Assembly: GCF_009727055.1 (NCBI RefSeq)
Contig: NC_052349.1
Location: 90,594,013 to 90,658,012 of the forward strand
From: Benincasa hispida
Taxonomy: Eukaryota > Streptophyta > Magnoliopsida > Cucurbitales > Cucurbitaceae
Reading direction: 5' to 3'
DNA: 64,000 nt
Positions 1-9,910 of this stretch are shown piece after piece. Below the pieces are notes generated by a model. It saw only the letters and a list, made by a program, of their open reading frames with translations. It was not told the origin of the DNA and did no database searches. Position 1 is the stretch's first letter; each line of letters begins with the position of its first letter. The position numbers were made by a program, and so were the translations under genes.

Positions 1-1105
1 ATTTAATTAAGAGAAGCCAGAGCAGTTTCATAATAGCAGCCTGGTTCCAAAAGGCCACATGCTTCACACCCAACCCCCCCTCCCAACGGCAAGCACACCT
101 CATCCCACGCCACCCATGCACCACCCCGGCTCACCACACTACCCTTCCATAAATAACTATGTAACAGACGATTAACCTCATGAGTTACACATGCAGGCAA
201 CACGAATATACTACACCAAAAAACCTGAAAGGACTGTAAAACAGGCCTAACAAGCTGTAATCCTCTGTATCAAAGGCGCATAATCCACAACCTTCAATCG
301 ACCTGCCAATAAAGGTAAACCCAGATACCTAACAGGCAACGAACCAAGAGAGACACCCATATATGCAGCTAGTTTCTCCATCTCCTCAGACTCCACACCC
401 GCAACAAACATGGAACTCTTCCCAACATCTGCAACTAATCCAAACAGCTCTGCAAACTCTGACAATACCTGCCTCACAAATTCTAAAGAATCTCTCTCAG
501 CTGCACAGAAAATCATCAAATCGTCTGCAAAAACCAAATGAGTTAGGCCTACGCGCTCACATCGATCATGGAACCTAAATCACATAGGAGGTTTATTCAA
601 CAACCTAGACAAGACCTCCATCAACATCACAAACAAAAAAGGAGACAACGGATCCCCCTGCCTCAACCCCTTCCTACAAGGAAAAAAAACCTTTCAAGGG
701 AACCATTAATCATCACAAAGAACTTAGGCGAAGTAACACAAGCCCTCACCCAACTCACAAACTGAAGGAGCGTACCTATTGCCAATAACACTCCAAACAG
801 AAAATCCCAATTCATCAAATCGTAAGCCTTCTAAAGGTCTACTTTTAACATACAACGCGACTTCCCTCTGCCCTCCTTATAGCTCCCCATGAGCTCCTGA
901 CACAATAAAATGTTATCGAAAATTGACCAACCCAGAACAAACGCAAATTGATTACCACTGATGAAATCAGGCAACCAGAACTGCAATCTCTCAGCTAAGA
1001 TCCTCGAGATACACTTATACACAATATTGCAACATGAAATAGGACGAAACTCCCCCATACGTTCAACTCCCCGCCTCTTAGGATGAGAGTAATAGCACTT
1101 TTAAA
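1..1105 (-). mobile_element. LINE (L1-type non-LTR) reverse transcriptase remnant
   Basis: Read on the minus strand, the fragments follow the order of a plant L1 reverse transcriptase. FRPISCCNIVYKCISRILAERL lies near 1055-990, RCMLKVDL near 850 (with a stop just after it), [12 protein letters not shown] near 660, and the catalytic FADDLMIF near 540-515. The post-RT segment with VNRLLHSYLWKG and VAWDEVCLP lies near 170-85. Stops and frameshifts break it in several places, including a G-run shift near 80 and a small deletion near 245. The 3' part runs off the window. The 5' end stops near 1105, where AT-rich DNA begins, which is typical 5' truncation. It is a dead copy. Confidence 0.9.
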
Positions 1106-1124
1106 GAATTATAAATATAGTAAA

Positions 1125-1345
1125 ATTTAGAAAAAAATTTATAGATTGAAAAAATGTCAAACTATTTACAGAAATAGCAAAAACAACAATGATAGACACT
1201 GATAGACTTCCATCAACGTATTGATAGACTAATAATAAACATTGATAGACTTTTATCAACCTCTATCAAAGAAGATTAAACTTTTGCTATTTTGTGTAAA
1301 TAGTTTCCCCTATTTTTTCTATTTTTTAAAAATCTCCAAAAATTT
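1125..1345. mobile_element. Hairpin MITE with GATAGAC-type inner repeats
   Basis: The two ends are inverted copies: CAAACTATTTACAGAAATAGC near 1160 pairs with GAAACTATTTACACAAAATAGC read from the other strand near 1300. The centre holds repeated TGATAGAC / TCTATCA motifs. Related hairpins sit at 17173-17405 and 33330-33490. It has no coding capacity. The borders are approximate and I could not fix a target duplication. Confidence 0.6.
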
Positions 1346-1663
1346 ATCAACATCAATTATATCCATAATAAACTATGAGAGTAGGATCTAAATTGTGTTA
1401 TCAATGGCCATTGTTTCAATTGGGTGTTTCATTTTGGCTATCCTACACAATTTCTTATTAGGGTTTTGACATAAAAGACCTTAAAATAGGGGCTATATTC
1501 CATTAATGTCTTGAAGATTTCATTTTTTTACAAAAAAGGCCTACTGGTTTTTATTTTTTTTTTCACTAATGACAGTGGCTATTTACAATTTAACCATTGG
1601 TCGTACACACGCAGATATATATATATATATATTTACGATTCTCTCTATTCCATGCACAGACAT

Positions 1664-2159
1664 TAGGGTTGGCAACGGGGTCGGGTCGGGGGGTTCTCCG
1701 TCCCCGGCCCCGTGGGGGAAATTCTCCCCCATCCTCGCCATTTGAAGGCGAGGATTCCCCGTCGGGGAAATAGGGTCCCCGTGAGGCCCCATTCCCCGTT
1801 TCCCCGCGGATATTCCCCATTTTTTTAATTAAAATTATTTAAATTTTGATTAAAATTTGGGTTTGACTTTTGGGCTTAGATTTAGAATTTAGATATTTAA
1901 TATTGGGCTCCACAACACTATAAGTCTATACATTATAAACATACATATAAATAAGTTACTTTATATATTATAAAATATTAAAAATTAAAATATATCAAAT
2001 TGAGGTCGGGGCCGAGGCGGGGATACCGTCCCGTTCCCGGATGGGGTCCCGAAAAATTTTCTCCATTTGACCCCATCCCCGATCAAATCGTGGATTCCCG
2101 TCTCGATCGGGGCGGGGCCCTGCGGGGACCCGACCCCGTGGAAAATTTTGCCAACCCTA
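1664..2159. mobile_element. GC-rich hAT-type MITE
   Basis: Terminal inverted repeats start TAGGGTTGGCAA on both ends (1664 onward, and reversed at 2159). The flanking 8-mers ACAGACAT (1656-1663) and ACAAACAT (2160-2167) match at 7 of 8 positions, the duplication length expected for hAT elements. The end segments are packed with CGGGG/CCCCG blocks that can fold on themselves, and the middle is AT-rich. Length is 496 bp with no transposase frame. It contrasts sharply with the AT-rich surroundings. Confidence 0.85.
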
Positions 2160-2199
2160 ACAAACATAGGGCTTCACGCCCATTAATGTTTCTTTTTAA

Positions 2200-2500
2200 A
2201 AAAGAAAAATCATTGAATCCTCTACTTCCCATTTCTTCCCCATCACTCTCTTTTCTCCTTCCTCCTCCCTGTCTTTTCTCCTTCCGGCGATTTCACACCC
2301 CTGTACTACCGTCGTTTTCACGTCAGATTCGATTGTTGCCATCGACTGTCATTCACCAGTCCACCGTATGCCATTCGTCCTCATTCATCAGTCATTCGTC
2401 TATCAGAATCGGTCGTTCGTCCTAGCTCATCAACTATTTTCCATCATCATCGACTTTCGGTCGTCGAGGTAAGTCACCATCTTCTCGTTGATTCTTTCTT
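2200..2500 (+). other. CT-rich, TCG-rich stretch with a donor-like GTAAGT (no gene called)
   Basis: This stretch between the hAT MITE and the AT-rich middle of the TIR element resembles a transcribed leader: pyrimidine-rich, with CGTCxTTC repeats and a good splice-donor match (GTCGAG|GTAAGT near 2466-2475). A frame runs through it from 2000 to 2425, but its start lies inside the MITE and its composition is low-complexity. The related copy at 31356-31560 has a similar CCGTCGTTG-rich block, so this belongs to the transposon family, perhaps captured host 5' sequence. I do not call a gene. Confidence 0.4.
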
Positions 2501-3599
2501 TCATTCACAGTTTTCTCCTTTCGTTTGTGTCGCACACTAAGATCCAACCACCTATACAGATCTGTGGCGGCCATGGCTGAAGAAGAATAAAAGATAAAGA
2601 TGGAGGGTTATGTGTTATAAACCTCCATATGAAGATGGAGAGATGAAGATGGACTTTGTTTGTGCCACCTATACAGATCCACGCACCAAGGCTGAGAAGA
2701 ACTTTTTTTTTAAGCCCCAAATATATATGTTATAAACCTCCAAGGGAATATGCATTCCTTTACATGATATATGTGAATTATGTATTATTGTATATACCGC
2801 TGTTTGTTTGATATATACTGTAATTTATATTGAATATTAAGTCAATATGTGATTTATATATTGTGCGATAACTGATAAAAAAAATCAATTAAACAAATAT
2901 ACACTTAATTTTGTATAGTGAAATATTTACTTACCTTAATTTTGTATATGTTCCAAGGTATATTGACAATGTTTCAAGTTATTTGTTATAATATAAAAAT
3001 TAATTGAAAGATTTTTTTATTTAGATTTTATGTGTATTGTGATATATGCAAATTTTGATGTGTTGGGATTTTTTATTACTTAAATGAATATATGTACTTT
3101 AAATGGAATTTATGATATATATACTGCGCTTTATATCGAACATTAAACCAATATTATTTATATATTGTGGTGTATTTCATATATTAGATTATACAGTGAT
3201 AAACGTGAAACCAACGGAAACAAAATTTCATTAAATACATTTTCTCTCTCCAATTAAATTAAATAAAGAGAAAAATCTCAATAAATAAATGTATTTTCTC
3301 TTTTCATTTGAAAATATGAAAAAATTATATTAAATACATCTCATCTCTCCGTAATAAATGTAGTTTCTCTTTGCATCATTAAGAAATTTTGAAAATAGGA
3401 AAAAATATATAAAAATCGGGAATAAAAATAATAAAAAATGGTAAATTTGTCAAAAAAACAAAAACACCAAAAAACCTTTCTTAATAAAAAATTCAAATTT
3501 AAAAACATTTTTTAAATATATGGTCTAAACAAGATGTTTTAGGTAAAAATCTCTCCCATTTCTCTATATGTTAACACTTTTGGTGTACAAAGAAAATTT

Positions 3600-4488
3600 T
3601 TTTTACATAAGAAACCTATCTTTGGTCATATATTTTCATAAATGTCTTTAAATTTGATTTTTTTTTTCAAAAAAGGTCTTTTAGTGTAATTTTTTAACAG
3701 TTTGACTCTTTTTATATTTATTTATATTCGTTATATATATATATATATATATTTTCTTATTTTTGAAGCTACTTTAATGATGGAGAGAGAAAATATATTT
3801 ATTATAAAAAGTGAAAATGCATTTTAATATAATTTTTTCTCATTCATCAATTAGGGAGAGAAAATGCATTTATTTTATTTTTTTTCTATTTTTCAATTTG
3901 GAAAAAAATGCATTTAATGAAATTTTATTTTTTTATTTACGTTGGTTTTCACATATCAATTTATAGATTTTTTTTAACAGATTAATAGTTATTTTAAATA
4001 AAGCTTAAAACATTTTGACAGATTCATGATTATTTTAAATATACCTTAAAACATTTTGTTAGGTATTTGAAAATATTCTAAACAATATATGACAATTTAT
4101 AAATTAGATTGACTCAATGTTTGACATAATTCACAGTATAAAATATTCTCATGTCGAGCCATAAATTTTTCCCATGCTGTCATTTATCGCTTGTAACTCA
4201 CATTGTCGGAAGGAGAAAGGAGTGGGAAGGGGAAGGAGAAAAGAGAAGGAAGAGAAAGAAATGAGTATGAATTATGGGAAAGAGAATATATGCATGAGAG
4301 AGAGAAAGTATGCAGGGAGTTAAGAGAGATAAATATATATATATAATGTAGGTGAGAGCTAAATTATAAATAGTGATTGATATTAATAAAAATAGAAAGA
4401 CGAATAGAATTTTTTTTTTCTTTGTAAAAAATGAAATACTCAAGACCGACTATGTATCTATTTCTTTAGGCCTTTTATATAGAAATTT
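3600..4488 (+). mobile_element. TIR transposon family X, copy 2
   Basis: It is closely similar to 30622-31823. Shared landmarks in the same order are GAAGCTACTTTAATGATG (3763), CGTTGGTTTTCACA (3940), TTAGGTATTTGAAAATATTC (4060), a GAAGGAGAAAGG purine tract (4207-4260) and the TTTTTGTAAAAAATGAAAT right end (4420). The ends are inverted relatives of one another (ACATAAGAAACC at 3606 versus the reverse of TTTATATAGAAAT at 4475). It abuts copy 1 head to head and ends about 300 bp upstream of the PDF1A start codon. No transposase frame is present. Confidence 0.6.
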
Positions 4489-4795
4489 CGAAAAAAATGT
4501 TGAAGTCTAATCCAATGAAAAATTCATAAAATGACTCAAAATCTAAAAACTAAATATTTAGTAATATCTAATATTCATAGAGACGTGTTGACCGTGCAGT
4601 CTAAAGACTTTTTGAAAACTGAGGTAATTTTGAAACATGGAAATGGTCAGTGATGGAAAAGTTTTTGGTGTTTCAGTCATTTCGTGAAATTTTCCCAATC
4701 CAATATCACCATTAAAAAGCCCATTTAACACCTTAAACCCTTCGAACTTGGAAGAATACTCTCCTCGCCGGAGGTGGAGCTCTGTGAAAACTGAA
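4489..4795 (+). promoter_or_regulatory. PDF1A upstream region
   Basis: About 300 bp separate the TIR transposon from the PDF1A start codon. I see no convincing TATA box. A CCAAT element (around 4699) and a short TTAAAAAG stretch (4714) are the only promoter-like words. An in-frame open stretch continues upstream of the chosen ATG to about 4748 but holds no other in-frame ATG. The proximal promoter may therefore partly overlap transposon-derived DNA. Confidence 0.3.
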
Positions 4796-7700
4796 ATGGA
4801 GACTATTCACCGATTCTCCTTCCGTCTCTTCCCAATCTCTCTTGCCGAAAGGTGTCTCAAGCCTTCTTCACCCACACCCAATTTTCGAAACTTCATTTAC
4901 AGAGCCATTTCGTCATCGCACAACATTCCAAAATTCATTCCGGTCCTCAAAACCTACAGGTCCTCTTCAACTTCAATTGCGAAAGCCGGTTGGTTTCTGG
5001 GTCTTGGAGAGAAGAAGAAAATGGGCTTACCGACGATTGTAAAGGCCGGAGACCCAGTTCTGCACGAACCTGCTCGTGAAGTTGATCCTAAGGAAATAGG
5101 GTCGGAGAAGATTCAGAAGATAATCGACAATATGGTTCTGGCCATGAGGAAGGCTCCTGGAATCGGTCTTGCAGCTCCCCAGATTGGAATTCCGCTAAGG
5201 GTCCGTTGAAATTACTTCTGGGTTTAATCGTCACTCTGCTTTCTTCATTATTTGTTTGCTGTGAGATTTGGTAGCTGAAATGGTGATTGATTTCTCCATT
5301 TTCATGTTATTGGGTCTGCTTTAAATGGGATTCTTTGAGTTTTCGAAATGTGAACTCTTATTGAAAAACCTTGGTTTTGGATTCCATATGAAGTGTTTTG
5401 TTGTGCATTTGTTGCAGATAATTGTTTTGGAAGACACTAAAGAATATATCAGTTATGCACCCAAGGAGGAGATCAAAGCACAAGATAGGCGCCCTTTTGA
5501 TCTTCTGGTATGGTTATGTATTAATGAGAAAGCAAATTGAATTTGTATCTGTGTTTTTTATGTTCACCAATTTTCACTTCACAATTTGTTAGTTCTATTG
5601 AGCCAGGTGATCATAAACCCAAAGCTAAAAAGTAAAAGCAACAAGACTGCACTGTTTTTTGAAGGATGCATAAGGTAAGATGCAGATTGGCAATCCACTT
5701 TTCTCTTTTTTCCTCCCTCTGAAGTGGTTTTCAAAACCAATTTATTGTCTCTCTGGTGTAATACCAAAAGTCTGCTTTTGAATGAAAGTTATCTCTCTCA
5801 AATGAGGAGAGGAAAGCTTTATTTATAGAGGGGAAAACATAATATTGCTTTTGTTTTTACAATTGAATCACAAAAATAACAGAATATAGTTTCTATTTTT
5901 ACAACTGAAAACTAACAATAAAAACTTACAAACTGAAGTTCTATTATTTACACCATATTCCATTCCCCTAACATTAAGACTCGTCCTTGAGGTTTATTAA
6001 GAAGCTAACTGGAAATCATCAGGAGCAAAGTAGGATTTCAAATCTGCTACATTGAAAACTGGATTGATGTGAAGGTCAGTTGGTAGCTCAATGCGATAAG
6101 CATTCGAACCATAACTTTGTAGGACTTTAAAAGGTCCCATTTGTCTATCTTTCAGCTCGTTGTAAGTTCCAGCTGGGAACCTTGTCTTACGTAGGTGGAT
6201 CATTACAAGGTCTCATTCTTTAAAATTGATTTCTCTTTGTGACTTGTCTTTAGTTTCCTTGTAAGACTGTGTGGTCTTCTTTAATGGTCATGACTTCTCG
6301 GTGCAATTCTTCTATTCTTTCAATCATACTTTCAGCTTCAAGACTAATATCCACAGAAGAAGGTAAATTGGCAAGATCAAATGTGAGTCTAGGAGGTTGA
6401 GTATATACTACTTCGAAGGGGCATCTTTTCATTGATCTGTTCTTCATGTTATTTAAAGAAAACTCCGCTTGAGCAAGGGAAAAATCCCATTGCTTTGGTC
6501 GTGAACCACTTAAACATCGTATGAGATTTCCCAAAGTTCTGTTGGTTACTTCAGTCTGGTCGTCAATTTGCGGATGTGAAGTGGTGCTGAATTTCAAACT
6601 AGTGTCAAACTTCTTCCATAAAGTACGCCAAAAATGACTTAAAACTTTCACGTCTCTATCTGAGACGATTGATTTTGGTATTTCATGAAGTCGAACTACC
6701 TCTTTGAAGAAGAGGTTAGCAATATAGACTGCATCACTCGTTTTTTTGCATCACAACCACCATGACTGCATCATATCCTCTCTGTGTTTTGGGCAGACCA
6801 AGAACAAAATCAACAGATAGGTCTTCCCAAATAGTTTTGGGGATCGGTAATGGAGTATATAATCCGGCATTTGTAGAAGTTCCTTTGGCTTTCTGACAAA
6901 TAACGCATCTTTTGAAAAAATTATTAACGTCCTTTCGAAGCTGTGGCCAATAGAATCATTTGGATACTAATTCAAATGATTTATCTTGGCCAAAGTGCCC
7001 TGCTAAACCTCCGGAGTGAGCTTCTTTTAGGAGGGCTTCTCGAAGTGAAGTGTGAGGGATACATAGTTGTTCCCCTTTGAATAGGAAGCCATTCATAATA
7101 TGGAAGACTTCAACATTCATATAGTGAGTACATTTGTACCAAATGTCTGTGAAATCTTTGTCATCCTCATATAGTTCTGGCAGGTAGGAGAAACTCGTTA
7201 CTTCCGTGGCTAAAGTAGTAAGAATTAGGCCTTTTCGGCTTAGGGGATCAGCCACTTTATTTTCTTTGCCCGATTGGTGTTTAATGACAAAGTCAAACCT
7301 TTGTATGAAAGAGATCCACCTTGCATGCATACGGCTTATGTTCTTCTAAGATTGTAAGTATTTTAATGAGAAATAATATGTTAATAAGAGAAACTCCTTA
7401 GAAAGTAGATAATGTTCCCACTGTTTAAGGGCTCTAACAAGAGCATACAACTTCTGCTCATAGGTACTCCAAGTTTTTCTTGAGTTACTAAGCTTTTCAC
7501 TGAAGTATTCAATTGGGTGTCCTTGTTGAGACAAAACACCACCAATTCCTACTCCACGAGCGTCCACTGTTACTTCAAATGGGGCTGAAAAATGTTGTTT
7601 TTTTACCCCATATGAAGCTGCCTTTCTTCAAACAATCAGTAATCGGTGCTCCAATGGAGCTGAAGTCTTTAATAAACTTCCTGTAAAATGATGCTAAGTC

Positions 7701-9271
7701 AAGGAAGGCTCGGATATCTTTTATTTTTGATGGAGTTGTCCATTGAGTGATTGCTTCAATCTTCTTTGGATCAACTTTGGTTTGATTTTGGCCAATTAGG
7801 AAGTCAAGGAAAGCAATCTCCTTCATAAGAAAGTGGCATTTTTTGTGATTGACGTACAACTTGTCAGTTGTCAAAGCTTGCAATAAGCTACGAAGATGTT
7901 GTAAATGTTCTTCAAGGTTCCTGCTGTAAACCAACATATCATCAAAATATACTACGATAAATTTGTTAAGGAAAGGATGAAGTACTTAATTCATAAGTCT
8001 CATGAAAGTGCTCGGAGCATTTGATAAACCGAATGGCATGACAAGCCACTCAAACAAGCCTTCGCTAGTCTTAAAGGCCGTTTTCCACTCATCTCCTGGC
8101 CTAATTCGTATTTGGTGGTATCCACTCTTCAAATCCACCTTTGAAACTATATTATGTTATTTACACCACTCTCCCCTTTCCCTCCTTCTTCCTTCTATGC
8201 TCTCCGATCCATCTTGCCAATTTGTGAAATGGAAAATGAACTTCCAAAGTAAAAGCTTGATCATTTCTTAAAGATTAATGTTCTCTCTTTATCCTAGAAA
8301 ATATGTGTAGCGAGTGGAATCCACATGCTTTTGAATACATGTTTTGTTAGATGATACAATATTAAATTTACCTTTACAGCTTCACCCATTAACTTCAACT
8401 TTTGGGTTCTATGTTCAAACCCCTATAATGTTATTTCCTTTTCAATTAATATTGCTTTCCACTTGTTAGTTCTAGATGATATAATATTAAATCTACTTTT
8501 ACCCATCAACTTAAGATTTTAGGTCAATTAGTGATTTAATATGGTATCAAAGCAGGTGGTGTGTTCAAACTCTGTAATGTTTATTTCCTCTCCAATGAAT
8601 ATTGATTTGTATTTATTGGATCTTCTACATATTTCAAGCCTACAAGTGAGGGGAGTGGTAGATCATATAATATTAATTTACCTTCACCCATTAGCTTAAA
8701 CTTTTAGATAAGTCAAAGATTTAACATGTTCCATCTTATAATAAAAATGATGCCACAGTAATGTTTTTTTATCTACACTTTGAAATTATATAGTTTTTGA
8801 GAAAGGTGAACCGTTTAGTCCCCTCTTTCGTTTAGATAATCTGGTTGTGTGAGAGTTTAAAAATCTGCAGCGTTCTTGCTCGTCTAAGTTTCCAGTTGAG
8901 GCTGTATCTGGAGTTTATTCTTTACACCATCATTGATGAAATCGCTGTTTACTTAAACGACTTCTTTCTCTGCCTGTGTGTGTGCTTTCATGTCATCCAT
9001 GATTTATACCTTTATACTTTTACCTTGTAGTGTTGATGGATTCAGAGCAGTGGTGGAGCGCTATCTTGAAGTTGAGGTAGCCGGTTTCGATCGAGATGGG
9101 AGTCCTATCAAGGTGGATGCTTCAGGTTGGCAGGCTCGAATCTTACAGCATGAATGTGATCATTTGGATGGAACTCTTTATGTCGACAAGATGGTGCCTC
9201 GAACATTCAGAACAGCTGAAAATTTGACTTTACCTCTTGCTGAGGGTTGTCCCAAGCTTGGAGCTCGCTAA
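4796..9271 (+). CDS. PDF1A: Organellar peptide deformylase, PDF1A type (4 exons)
   Basis: The enzyme removes the N-formyl group from nascent organelle-made proteins; plant PDF1A acts mainly in mitochondria. Exons are 4796-5200, 5418-5507, 5607-5674 and 9031-9271, all with GT..AG introns (217, 99 and 3356 bp), giving 267 residues, close to the family's usual length. The first ~75 residues are Ser/Arg-rich without acidic runs, as in a transit peptide. Deformylase motif 1 is [10 protein letters not shown] (residues 122-131). Motif 2 is EGCIS (184-188), with Ile in place of the common Leu, its Ser codon split by intron 3. Motif 3 is HECDH (228-232). Cys186, His228 and His232 would bind the metal and Glu229 is the catalytic base. 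The start is the first in-frame ATG of the open stretch. No stop or frameshift is seen, so it is probably functional. Intron 3 is swollen by a gypsy remnant and TRIM repeats. Confidence 0.93.
5757..8165 (-). mobile_element. Ty3/gypsy retrotransposon remnant inside PDF1A intron 3
   Basis: On the minus strand the order is RT, RNase H, integrase, LTR, which is gypsy order. RT runs from [13 protein letters not shown] (about 8145) through [13 protein letters not shown] (about 7960-7920, catalytic YFDD) to FYRKF (about 7680). RNase H starts at [13 protein letters not shown] (7565). The integrase has the zinc finger H..H..C..C (about 7030-6900), Asp in [15 protein letters not shown] (6660), Glu in QTEVTNRT (6550) and a C-terminal [10 protein letters not shown] domain (6170). 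A purine-rich tract (5953-5970, read in reverse) precedes a TGTAAATAA LTR start, and a CTATAAATA promoter-like word lies at 5820-5828. Stops and frameshifts are numerous. The 5' part (gag, protease and N-terminal RT) is missing. Confidence 0.9.
8157..8345 (+). other. PDF1A intron 3 sequence between gypsy and TRIM
   Basis: This is a pyrimidine-rich piece (CCACTCTCCCCTTTCCCTCC at 8166) followed by ordinary intron-like DNA. Its first 12 bases, TTATTTACACCA (8157-8168), also occur at 5944-5955 at the other side of the gypsy body. It has no coding potential. Confidence 0.5.
8346..8726 (+). mobile_element. Tandem TRIM/SMART-like element (three ~75-bp LTRs)
   Basis: A unit starting TGTTAG..TAGATGATATAATATTAAAT occurs three times: from 8346, from 8464, and from 8656 (variant TGGTAGATCATATAATATTA). 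After the second copy, TGGTATCAAAGC (8542-8553) is a one-mismatch primer-binding site for initiator tRNA-Met (usual form TGGTATCAGAGC). Before the third copy, AAGTGAGGGGAG is a polypurine tract. This is the LTR-PBS-PPT-LTR plan of a terminal-repeat retrotransposon in miniature with very short LTRs and no genes. The first internal segment has lost its PBS. It lies inside PDF1A intron 3. Confidence 0.7.
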
Positions 9272-9738
9272 CTCCAGCCTGCACTGATGTTAGCCTCGAG
9301 TTTGTTAAAGTTCTATATGCAGATTGTCTTGATATCCAAGTGTTACTATAAAATACCAAAGAGAGGGAAAGAAGGAGATTCAGAGAATTGGAGTTTAACT
9401 GCATCTTTTTATTTCATTGCTTGCACTGCATTCAGGTAAGTGTTTGTTTTGTTCAATTGAAATATACGTTGATCTATGGCTCTGCATTTGGTTGGAAATG
9501 AAAGCAATGAGTTTGTCAATGGGTTCTCTTTCTCTCCTCTCATGTAATAGTGAAGAGATATCAAAGGCAGGCACTAATTTAACTGGAAAGGACATCTATA
9601 TGTTTAAGTTAAATTACATAATTAATTTTATAAAGACATTAAATATACAATCCTTATAAATATAAAATTGAAAGTTGATGGACTTATTAGACACAAAATT
9701 TAGAGTTTAAGAATGTATATAAAATTATTTTTTTTGTA
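9272..9738 (+). other. PDF1A 3' flank / probable 3' UTR
   Basis: The sequence after the stop codon is moderately GC-balanced to about 9600 (for example ATATGCAGATTGTCTTGATATCC), consistent with a transcribed 3' UTR. A GTAAGT-like word lies near 9436. No clean AATAAA is seen. It turns AT-rich after about 9600, with no further gene. Confidence 0.4.
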
Positions 9739-9910
9739 GTCAATCCAAATATAGTTTAATGAATAAGACATTTATTACCATTTCAAAGGTTGATAATTCA
9801 ATCTTCTACCTTTATGTCATTGTCATTACAATTGACGTGGTAGAGGATCGAACCATCAACCTTTAGAATGATAATTCATGTCTTATCCACTAAGCTATGC
9901 TTGGATTGAC
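9739..9910. repeat. tRNA-like hairpin (inverted SINE head pair)
   Basis: Two 72-bp arms (9739-9810 and 9839-9910) are inverted near-copies around a 28-bp spacer. Read in reverse, the right arm contains TAGCTTAGTGG, an A-box-like RNA polymerase III word, and GGTTCGATCC, a B-box-like word, spaced as in a tRNA. The left arm carries decayed equivalents (TAGTTTAATGA and GATAATTCAATC). It looks like a tRNA-derived SINE head inserted head to head with itself, or a foldback element born from one. It has no functional cloverleaf. Confidence 0.6.

Larger units (their letters stand above)
1468..3558 (-). mobile_element. TIR transposon family X, copy 1 (reverse orientation, interrupted)
   Basis: Read in reverse, this matches the copies at 3600-4488 and 30622-31823. 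The 1468-1640 end, with ACATAAAAGACCTTAAAATAGG and TCATTTTTTTACAAAAAAGG, is the inverted form of their right ends. Next come the CT-rich tract (2220-2290), the ATATATG-rich middle (2740-3190), and the segment around 3203 with CGTGAAACCAACG, which is inverted CGTTGGTTTTCACG. The left-end-like stretch near 3430-3558 completes it. A hAT MITE (1664-2159) is nested in the right TIR region. No transposase is visible, so it is non-autonomous. The superfamily is unknown, with Mutator-like one option because of the long TIRs. Confidence 0.6.

Noticed and set aside
2000..2425. 141-codon open frame as a possible gene
   Set aside because: It starts inside the GC-rich hAT MITE and continues into low-complexity transposon sequence; no domain.
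4748..4795. Upstream extension of the PDF1A reading frame
   Set aside because: The frame is open but has no in-frame ATG before 4796 (it would start at TTG), so 4796 is used.
5325..5540. 71-codon frame over intron 1 and exon 2 of PDF1A
   Set aside because: Only residues from 5418 to 5507 are real coding sequence; the rest is intron read-through.
5695..8170. CCACT at 5695-5699 and 8166-8170 as the gypsy target duplication
   Set aside because: The base after the lower CCACT is not a TG/CA LTR terminus and the LTR edge appears to lie at about 5757, so the match may be chance.
9839..9910. Functional tRNA gene
   Set aside because: A- and B-box-like words exist, but no acceptor stem or complete cloverleaf can be drawn and the arm is mirrored by a decayed copy.
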